Shown here in pieces: positions 34,508-40,223 of a DNA stretch of 40,223 nt. The notes under the pieces are model-generated. The model worked only from the letters and a program-made list of their open reading frames with translations. It ran no database searches and was not told where the DNA came from. A program made the position numbers and the translations under genes. Numbering within the stretch: position 1 is the stretch's first letter; each line of letters begins with the position of its first letter. The stretch is from Fibrobacter sp. UBA4375. GTDB lineage: Bacteria; Fibrobacterota; Fibrobacteria; Fibrobacterales; Fibrobacteraceae. The stretch spans positions 7,408 through 47,630 of the forward strand of contig DGRZ01000029.1 in assembly GCA_002391195.1 (NCBI GenBank), given 5' to 3'.

Positions 34508-34538
34508 ATGTATATCTGTATAAAAAATAATTTCAAAA
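34508..34538 (-). promoter_or_regulatory. Promoter of the 1597-residue protein gene
   Basis: On the minus strand this reads TTGAAA, 16 bp, TATACA, with the spacer starting TTATTTTTTATAC. It lies 22-52 bp before the ATG and matches the element before the GH5 gene (38227-38255) in 24 or so of 29 positions. TTGAAA is the -35 and TATACA the -10. Confidence 0.6.
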
Positions 34539-34549
34539 CTCTTTTTTTC

Positions 34550-34593
34550 CTTGTAAAAAAATGTAAAAGCCCCTAGTCGCAAGGACCAGGGGC
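34550..34593 (-). terminator. Rho-independent terminator after the GH5 gene at 34619
   Basis: On the minus strand GCCCCT-GGTC-CTTGC-GACT-AGGGGC spans 34593-34569: an outer 6-bp stem plus an inner GTC/GAC, followed by TTTTACATTTTTTT. It separates the two giant enzymes into two transcription units. Confidence 0.8.
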
Positions 34594-34618
34594 AACGACA
34601 TCTTTTAGGCAAAAACGC

Positions 34619-37600
34619 CTAATTTAGCGTAATTTTGCGGTTTTGCACCTGAGTGCCGGACTTGACCCGCAGGATATAACTACCGGCATTGAACTTTGTA
34701 AGTTCTACGGCGCCGGATACCTGGATGAAGCGGGCCAGCGGACGGCCCTGAAGGTCGAACACCTCAACAGTAGCCTGGCCGCCCTCAATCAGGAGCGTAC
34801 GGCCATTCACGACCACAGAAACGGGGAACTTCACAGCCCCGCGCAAAGCCATCATCGAAGAACCATTGGAGGCCGGAGTCACGGCACTGGAGCTAGAACT
34901 CGGACGACTTTCGCTAGAATTAGATGTTTCATTGGAACTGGAGCTAGAGGCCGCAGAGGATTCCGGCTCCACCACGGTCACCTGGATTTCATACGTGGTC
35001 CCGTTGACATTTATCTTTTCGTTCCAATCACCGGCCTGCAGCCACTGTGTCGACTGAGAATTGCTGATGGTGAGTGTATTGCCCACGTAATCATAAGAAA
35101 GCCACCAAATGTAGTACGTCTCCTTGGTAAACGAAGTCACATTCGTAAACGTAACCGTCTCAAATTCGGCACCCTTGACCACATTTTGCGTAAGGTTTCC
35201 GGTGACAACGACTCCGGTAGAAGCGCTGGAAGCAACAGACGAACTGCTCGTTTCGGTACTGCTGCTGGACACCTGAACAGAACTAGAACTTTCGCTCAAG
35301 GGGATTTCATTATAGGTGGCAGTGTAAGAAGCCTTGCCCACAACTTTTTTCAGTTCGGGATTCCAGCCCTTGAATTCATAACGGTAGGACTTACTAGGTT
35401 CACGAGTCGGCTCAGGTCCGCCATACACAGGAACCTTTCCATAGTTCACTTCGGCCCACCACAATTCCGAATTGTCGTAATTGAGGAAGGTAATCTTGTA
35501 GGCATTGATTGTCTGAACGATATTGGCCGTGTAGGTGGCCGGGCCTGTAACGGCAACAATCTCCGGAGTCCAACCTCCAAAGCTGTAACTGTACTGAGCA
35601 TCATTCTTGGGCAGTTCTACGCTTGCGGGAGCCTCGGGAATTTCACCTTCTGCCACCTTGATCGTCTGGATAACTTTCCCGTTTACGACAAACTTGATAT
35701 CGTACTTTACTACTGCCGCTGAAGAACTAGAAGGTGCTACAGAAGAACTGGACAGCACCTCGTGACCATCAGCCAACTTCAGAGAAAGGTTGGAAATGGT
35801 CACCGATTCCCAGCGGGAACCTGGCATGGTCAAGGTCAACACCACGTTTTCCTTCTTGGTAGCCTTGAAGGTACAAGTATAGGCTTGAACACCTTCGCTT
35901 GCATCCAATTCCACAGTGCCACTGCAATAGGAACTCAACGAAACGGCCATATCCATAGTGTTCTGCTGGATAGAGGCATCAAAACTCAGCGTATAGGATT
36001 TGTTCTTCTCAACTTCGCCCAATCCCTTAGTTACTACGCGGTCGGGAGTCCATCCATTCGACTGACCAATAACCGCGTCACCATTGCTATTGACCGTAAG
36101 CTGGGTGTTGGACTGCCAATCGTTGTTCACGGAAGCGGAACTTGCTGCAGCTGAGCTTGCAGGAGTCTGCGAAGAAGAACTGACAGATGACGAACTCTGG
36201 ACAGAACTACTGGAGATGTCGTTTACGGTCAGCACCATTGTATAGGCCGTTCCGTTCACCGTAAAGTTTTCACGGAAGGTTCCCAAGTTCGCACTTGTGG
36301 GGACAACTGCGTCCAAGGTAAGTACATTGCCGGAACGAGTCATATTCAGGTAGTAGACATTCTGAGAATTCCTCTGGAAGCTATTGACATTCGTAAAGAT
36401 TACCGGGCTTATAGAGCCTCCACGAAGCACCGTCTGCGTCAAGTTTCCGGTAATCACCAGCTTGGCGCTGCTGGAAGAAGCTACGGAGCTAGAAGATGGT
36501 TTTACACTAGAAGAAGACTGTACGGAACTAGAAGACGGTTTCACGCTAGAAGAAGACTGGGCTACACTTGATGAACTGGCCTCCTTAAGGCCCAGACACT
36601 TCACGTTGTCTATCTGCAAGGTGCCGGTAGTTCCCGAGGTTCCCTGGATTTGCCAACTGAAGGCGCGTACCGCCTTCTGGACATCGTCTATAGAAGCCAC
36701 CCTACCCCAGCCTGTTTCCTGGGCCAAGTCCGTCCAGTAAACCGTCCGGGTTTTCCAGCCGTTGCTGGACTGGGCCGCCGACTTGTGGTAGTTGTATTCC
36801 ACATCAACAGAAGATTCCACCCTAAAGTCGTGGGCGCCACCCTTGTAATCGTACTGGATGGCGGTACAGGCCGACAGATCTTCGGTGGTCGTTTCATCGG
36901 CATTGGCGGAAACCACCAAACCCACAAACGGGCTATACTCGTATGTGCCTTTATCCAGACGATAGGTTATCTGGACAGCCTTGGAGGAACCATTTCCGGA
37001 AACCATGGCGGTATCGATAGTGGAATTTGCCTGTTTGTCATTGTCATTATATATTCCCCACGGGCTGTTCCAAAGGGAGGTGTAGTTTCCGTCTTCGAAG
37101 TTGTCCACCAGCAAAGGCTTGTTGGTACCGCCCTGAGAAGCGGAAGAATTCGGATTGCTCGCCGAAGACGTGGGATTGGAGTTGCTAGAAGAAGGAGCGT
37201 TTCCGCACTTCGTGTAAGACTTGGGGAGCTTGGAGAAGATGTTGGTGTTCACCCACTGGCCGCTATTGGAATAGTTCCAGGCGCTACCGCTAAAGTAGGA
37301 AGCTCCCTCGTTCTTGTTGGAAACAGACCAGTTCGCACCGGAAAGCTTATTGCTGTTCATCCAATTGAGCCAAGAAGAAGAATTTCCGCTGACTCCGCCA
37401 CCACCGTCAGCATTCACCGTACCCCATTCAGAAACGAACACGGAAAGGCCTGCATTCATGGCACGATCGGCATTCGCGCCTTCGCCACCCACAGAGTGGG
37501 AACCCGCATAGAAGTGGAAAGTATAGGCCACGTTGTTCTTGGAATCGCGAACCGTATTGCCAATGGCGTAATCGGGATGCTGATCCCAATCAGGGTTACC

Positions 37601-38203
37601 CACGAGCACCAGGTTGTCGGAATACTGACGGATAGTCTCAATGACAGACTCGGCATAAGTCTTGATGGTGCCCCAGGACTGGCTGGTGGGTTCGTTGAAC
37701 ACCTCAAAAATCACGTTGTCATAGCCACCCCACTTCTGGGCCATGTAGCTGAAAAAGGTCTTTGCGTTGTTGACATTGTCGCTGGCCTTGTGGCTATGGT
37801 AGTCGATAATCACGTAGATGTCGTTGTCGATAGCCGCCTGCACCACGGCATTCATCAAACTCTGGTACTTATTCATATCACTGAAATAGTTGCCAGACCC
37901 CCAGTTTTCATCTACACCCATAGGGGCTCGGATAATCTGGATATTCTGCTTTTCTACTAGGCCACTCACGATGCTGGATGTCCAGAAGGGGGAACCCACG
38001 TCGCTAGAGATGGCCCAGAAAAGGCTCATGCCCTGCACGGCAACTTCTTTACCAGATTTAATGCCCTCACAGGAGCCGTAAATCTGGCCTTTGCTGCCGG
38101 CCTTGCCAGCCATCAGCTGGCCATACTGGCTTACCGGGCCCACGCGCCCGAAGGAAAGGGAAACAAGGCACAAGGCCAGAAGAAGGAAAAGTGTCCTTTT
38201 CAT
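34619..38203 (-). CDS. Secreted GH5 cellulase with multiple carbohydrate-binding modules
   Basis: The protein has 1194 residues. The signal is MKRTLFLLLALCLVSLSFG. GH5 spans residues about 20-330, with IRAPMGVDENWG, IYVIIDYHSH, the acid/base Glu171 (FEVFNEP) and the nucleophile Glu259 (SEWGT); the text resembles subfamily 2. A Ser/Asn linker leads to a CBM11-like module (LVDNFEDGNYTSLW...LQIDNVKCLG). Then come a poly-Ser linker, an 80-residue beta-domain (LVITGNLTQTVLRGG), a CBM4/9-like module (QLTVNSNGDAVIGQSN...MPGSRWESVTISN), two InlB-like repeats, a second copy of the 80-residue beta-domain (VVVTGNLTQNVVKGA) and a T9SS-type tail (VEVFDLQGRPLARF...NAGSYILRV). It is a paralogue of the truncated enzyme at 1-3188. 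It should act on beta-1,4-glucans, cell-surface or secreted. Confidence 0.95.
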   Translation of the reverse strand: MKRTLFLLLALCLVSLSFGRVGPVSQYGQLMAGKAGSKGQIYGSCEGIKSGKEVAVQGMSLFWAISSDVGSPFWTSSIVSGLVEKQNIQIIRAPMGVDENWGSGNYFSDMNKYQSLMNAVVQAAIDNDIYVIIDYHSHKASDNVNNAKTFFSYMAQKWGGYDNVIFEVFNEPTSQSWGTIKTYAESVIETIRQYSDNLVLVGNPDWDQHPDYAIGNTVRDSKNNVAYTFHFYAGSHSVGGEGANADRAMNAGLSVFVSEWGTVNADGGGGVSGNSSSWLNWMNSNKLSGANWSVSNKNEGASYFSGSAWNYSNSGQWVNTNIFSKLPKSYTKCGNAPSSSNSNPTSSASNPNSSASQGGTNKPLLVDNFEDGNYTSLWNSPWGIYNDNDKQANSTIDTAMVSGNGSSKAVQITYRLDKGTYEYSPFVGLVVSANADETTTEDLSACTAIQYDYKGGAHDFRVESSVDVEYNYHKSAAQSSNGWKTRTVYWTDLAQETGWGRVASIDDVQKAVRAFSWQIQGTSGTTGTLQIDNVKCLGLKEASSSSVAQSSSSVKPSSSSVQSSSSVKPSSSSVASSSSAKLVITGNLTQTVLRGGSISPVIFTNVNSFQRNSQNVYYLNMTRSGNVLTLDAVVPTSANLGTFRENFTVNGTAYTMVLTVNDISSSSVQSSSSVSSSSQTPASSAAASSASVNNDWQSNTQLTVNSNGDAVIGQSNGWTPDRVVTKGLGEVEKNKSYTLSFDASIQQNTMDMAVSLSSYCSGTVELDASEGVQAYTCTFKATKKENVVLTLTMPGSRWESVTISNLSLKLADGHEVLSSSSVAPSSSSAAVVKYDIKFVVNGKVIQTIKVAEGEIPEAPASVELPKNDAQYSYSFGGWTPEIVAVTGPATYTANIVQTINAYKITFLNYDNSELWWAEVNYGKVPVYGGPEPTREPSKSYRYEFKGWNPELKKVVGKASYTATYNEIPLSESSSSVQVSSSSTETSSSSVASSASTGVVVTGNLTQNVVKGAEFETVTFTNVTSFTKETYYIWWLSYDYVGNTLTISNSQSTQWLQAGDWNEKINVNGTTYEIQVTVVEPESSAASSSSSNETSNSSESRPSSSSSAVTPASNGSSMMALRGAVKFPVSVVVNGRTLLIEGGQATVEVFDLQGRPLARFIQVSGAVELTKFNAGSYILRVKSGTQVQNRKITLN

Positions 38204-38226
38204 ACAATACCCATCTCTAGATTTGT

Positions 38227-38255
38227 GATATATACCGTCTAAAAAATAATTTCAG
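38227..38255 (-). promoter_or_regulatory. Promoter of the GH5 gene
   Basis: On the minus strand CTGAAA, then TTATTTTTTAGACGG and TATATA. It is nearly the same sequence as 34508-34538, differing mainly in the spacer's last bases. It sits 24-52 bp before the start codon. Confidence 0.6.
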
Positions 38256-38354
38256 AGACAGCATTATTCAAGTCAAATTATGGTAACAATCTGTTGCTGA
38301 TGTAAACACGACACATTCTATCTTGTCTTGGGGCACCACAATCAAGCACATTCT

Positions 38355-38390
38355 TTAACAAAAAAACACCCCAGCGCAGTGCCGGGGTTA
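38355..38390 (-). terminator. Rho-independent terminator of the gene at 38444
   Basis: On the minus strand ACCCC, an 11-nt internal part and GGGGT (38388-38368) are followed by GTTTTTTTG. It lies about 55-85 bp after the stop at 38444. Confidence 0.7.
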
Positions 38391-38398
38391 TCCCTGAC

Positions 38399-38424
38399 GG
38401 ATCCTCGCCTCTGCGAGGATGACA
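38399..38424. repeat. Palindromic dispersed repeat (ATCCTCGC form)
   Basis: ATCCTCGC (38401-38408), loop CTCT and GCGAGGAT (38413-38420), then GACA. It lies between a terminator and the stop of the small secreted protein. The rest of 38256-38354 shows nothing recognisable. Confidence 0.8.
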
Positions 38425-38443
38425 AGTGTGCTACACAGACAAC

Positions 38444-38881
38444 TTAGTTTTCGTTGTTGTGCATTTCCATCTGTTCGCGGTCCATCGTGTGCTGCAGGTA
38501 TTCCTTGAAGTCACGGTCGATGTTCACACCGTCGAAGTCGATGTCATCGTTTTCCAACACGAACACGGCGCTGGGGTTATCGAGCCAGCCGACCACGTCC
38601 ACGCCTTCCAACTTCATGGACTTGTCGCCAGCGGCCTGAGCAACGTATTCCACCTTAGACTTGGCCACCCAGCCCTGGCCGCAGTTACCCTTGACCAGCA
38701 CTTCGGTGTCACCGTCCTTGACGATGGTAAGTTCGTCGTTAAAGCCTGCGGTGCAAACCACAGATCCACCGCCCTTTTCCTTGGTCAAGTCAATATCGCC
38801 CAGCTTGGACTTCACTTTGTTCGGGGCAGCAAAAGCAGCGGCCACCATCAGGGAAAGAGCAACAAATAAAACCTTTTTCAT
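38444..38881 (-). CDS. Small secreted protein of unknown function
   Basis: The protein has 145 residues from the ATG at 38881, with a good RBS (GAGGAATGAC); the upstream in-frame ATG at 38914 is not needed. The signal peptide is MKKVLFVALSLMVAAAFA. The mature part is charged and beta-rich with two cysteines (SVVCTAGF and GNCGQGWV), probably forming a disulfide. The C-terminus has VFVLENDDIDFDGVNIDRDF, and ends in a His/Asn/Glu-rich tail. I do not recognise the family. A lone gene, divergent from mltG, with its own terminator. Confidence 0.8.
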   Translation of the reverse strand: MKKVLFVALSLMVAAAFAAPNKVKSKLGDIDLTKEKGGGSVVCTAGFNDELTIVKDGDTEVLVKGNCGQGWVAKSKVEYVAQAAGDKSMKLEGVDVVGWLDNPSAVFVLENDDIDFDGVNIDRDFKEYLQHTMDREQMEMHNNEN

Positions 38882-38979
38882 GTCATTCCTCAATAAACAT
38901 GGTAAAATATACAACTATGCAGTAGGAATATACCTTTTATTTTGGCAAATTGGGAGATTTTCTTTTAAATTTTTACGAT

Positions 38980-39987
38980 ATGAAGAAGATTTTTACCATT
39001 TTCGTGCTTTTGCTGGTCATTTTGGCGATTTTTGCCGTTTTTCAAGGAAAAAAACGCATAAATGCGGTATCTGACAACCAAGAAACCGTGCTTTTGGAGA
39101 TTCCCAAGGGCAGTTCGGCGGCCAAAGTATCTCAAATTTTACAGGAAAAGGGCGTCTGGAAGGACGGACTGGCGTTCAAGGTCCGGAACAAAATGGACAA
39201 GCCAAACCTCAAGGCTGGCTGGTACGAGATTCCGCCACGGCAGACCCTGGAACAGATTTTCGCCCTGCTTGCAAGCGGCAAGAACGCCGTACGCAAGGTG
39301 ACCATCCCCGAAGGTCGGGCCAGTTGGGAAATCCCCGCCTACCTGAAAAAGGCGTTCCCCGACTTGAACGAGGACCGCTGGAACAAGTTGGTCCAGGACC
39401 CGAAGTTCGCCCAGTCCCTGGGCGTAGATGCAAACTCCTTGGAAGGCTACCTGCTGCCCGACACCTACCCCTTCGCCATCGATGCCGACGAAGAGACCAT
39501 CATCAGGCAGATGGTGGCGGCGAACCTGAAGGTACGGGACGAGATGAAAGATAAGCCGAACTCCAAGTGGGCGACTCTCGGCAACTGGCACAAGGTGCTT
39601 ACCCTTGCTAGCGTGGTGGAAGAAGAAACTGGCAAACCCGACGAACGATTCTTGATTGCAGGCGTTTTTCACAACAGGCTTGAAATTGGCATGCCCCTGG
39701 GGGCCGACCCCACGGTGCGGTTCATCTTCAGGAACTTGACCGGGCCCATCTACAAGAGCCAGCTCAATAGCGACAGTCCCTACAACACCCGCAAGTTCAA
39801 GGGCCTGATGCCCGGCCCCATTTCTAATCCGGGTCGCAAGGCAATCGAAGCAGCCCTATTCCCCGCCGACACAAAGGCACTTTACTTTGTCGCAAAAGAC
39901 GACGGTTCGGGCACCCACTTCTTCAGCAGCACCCTCACTGACCACAACAAATTCAAGGACGTGGCCGCGAAGAATAGAGGGGAATGA
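38980..39987 (+). CDS. mltG: Endolytic murein transglycosylase
   Basis: MltG (YceG) cuts nascent glycan strands in the periplasm and sets glycan length. The protein has 335 residues from the ATG at 38980 (an in-frame TTG at 38950 is an alternative). One N-terminal membrane segment (IFTIFVLLLVILAIFAVF) is followed by a LysM-like region (LLEIPKGSSAAKVSQILQEKGVW). Then come YEIPPRQTLEQIFALLASGK, VTIPEGRASWEI and LEGYLLPDTYPF. The catalytic region is LASVVEEETGKPDERFLIAGVFHNRL, with Glu214 as the probable catalytic residue, then MPLGADPTV. YNTRKFKGLMPGPISNPG and ALYFVAKDDGSGTHFFS complete the family pattern. The stop codon TGA lies in an AATGAGTTGTGAG repeat. Confidence 0.97.
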   Translation: MKKIFTIFVLLLVILAIFAVFQGKKRINAVSDNQETVLLEIPKGSSAAKVSQILQEKGVWKDGLAFKVRNKMDKPNLKAGWYEIPPRQTLEQIFALLASGKNAVRKVTIPEGRASWEIPAYLKKAFPDLNEDRWNKLVQDPKFAQSLGVDANSLEGYLLPDTYPFAIDADEETIIRQMVAANLKVRDEMKDKPNSKWATLGNWHKVLTLASVVEEETGKPDERFLIAGVFHNRLEIGMPLGADPTVRFIFRNLTGPIYKSQLNSDSPYNTRKFKGLMPGPISNPGRKAIEAALFPADTKALYFVAKDDGSGTHFFSSTLTDHNKFKDVAAKNRGE

Positions 39988-40223
39988 GTTGTGAGTTGTG
40001 TGGTATGGAAAAAGAATTCGTCATGTTCGCGCAGGCGAACATCCGCTTACTACAATCCAGCGGATCCTCGCCTGCGCGAGGATGACGAAGAAGGTTCGCG
40101 AGGATGACAACTCTTGAGACCGGCTATCCTAACGGGCTACGCCCTACGGACCTTCGGTCCTAACCACTAACCACTAATCACTAAATCCTAGATCCTAAAT
40201 CCTAGATCCTAGCCCCTAGATCC
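39988..40223. repeat. Mosaic of short-period repeats and two palindromes at the window end
   Basis: GAGTTGTGAGTTGTG starts at 39986. Palindromes follow: ATGTTCGC-GCAG-GCGAACAT (40023-40042) and ATCCTCGC-CTGC-GCGAGGAT (40064-40083), then a half copy GGTTCGCGAGGATGAC. GGGCTACGCCC and GGACCTTCGGTCC are small palindromes near 40133-40160. 40161-40223 is an array of CCTAGATCC / CCTAAATCC / CACTAACCA units, the complement of the TAGGATCTAGG array at 13482. No gene is seen. Confidence 0.75.

Noticed and set aside
36650..37960. 436-codon plus-strand open frame opposite the GH5 gene
   Set aside because: Composition is that of an antisense frame of a Ser/Gly/Asn-rich gene, and the minus strand has unmistakable GH5 motifs.

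Overview
The window looks like a chromosomal segment of a fibre-degrading Fibrobacter (Fibrobacterota). The evidence is sequence style only: secreted GH5 cellulases with long poly-serine linkers, CBM11-like and CBM4/9-like modules, InlB-type repeats, C-terminal tails resembling type IX secretion (T9SS) sorting domains, many lipoproteins, and intergenic regions packed with short dispersed repeats. No tRNA, rRNA, CRISPR array, insertion sequence or phage gene was recognised.

Layout. 1-3188 (minus) is a GH5 cellulase whose C-terminus lies outside the window. 3662-9025 (minus) is a two-gene unit: a 46-residue cysteine-containing peptide followed by a 1722-residue secreted protein built of seven CUB-like units alternating with six InlB-like units. 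The cellulase and the small peptide are preceded by related ~190 bp upstream blocks with two palindromes and a 5'-UTR hairpin at the same distances from the start codon. 9296-20042 is mostly housekeeping: serC, a YtfJ/GerW-like protein, a psd operon that includes a possible Fe-S endonuclease III relative, two lipoproteins, trmO, then prfA and prmC, and an outer-membrane-type protein. 20043-26839 (minus) holds a 75-residue orphan and the run mrp - DUF971 - RpoD-like sigma factor - membrane TPR protein - TPR lipoprotein - rlpA. 26959-29386 (minus) is azlC-azlD plus a double ABC ATPase. 29693-38203 (minus) holds two very large secreted carbohydrate-active proteins, each with its own copy of a matching promoter and separated by a terminator. 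38444-39987 has a small secreted protein and mltG.

The genes form two functional sets. One is surface or secreted biomass degradation: two GH5 enzymes, one unassigned catalytic-type domain with CBMs, and the CUB-repeat protein. The other is core physiology: serine and phosphatidylethanolamine synthesis, translation termination, tRNA modification, Fe-S assembly and cell-wall remodelling.

The least ordinary observations are: (i) the duplicated regulatory block shared by a cellulase and a small-peptide/giant-adhesin operon; (ii) a palindromic repeat family with compensatory changes in its stems, one copy of which is inserted in frame inside an ABC ATPase gene; (iii) mosaics of 8-10 bp-period repeats that abut start and stop codons; (iv) an unassigned catalytic-type domain on the 1597-residue protein. 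All calls come from reading the sequence; no database search was run.
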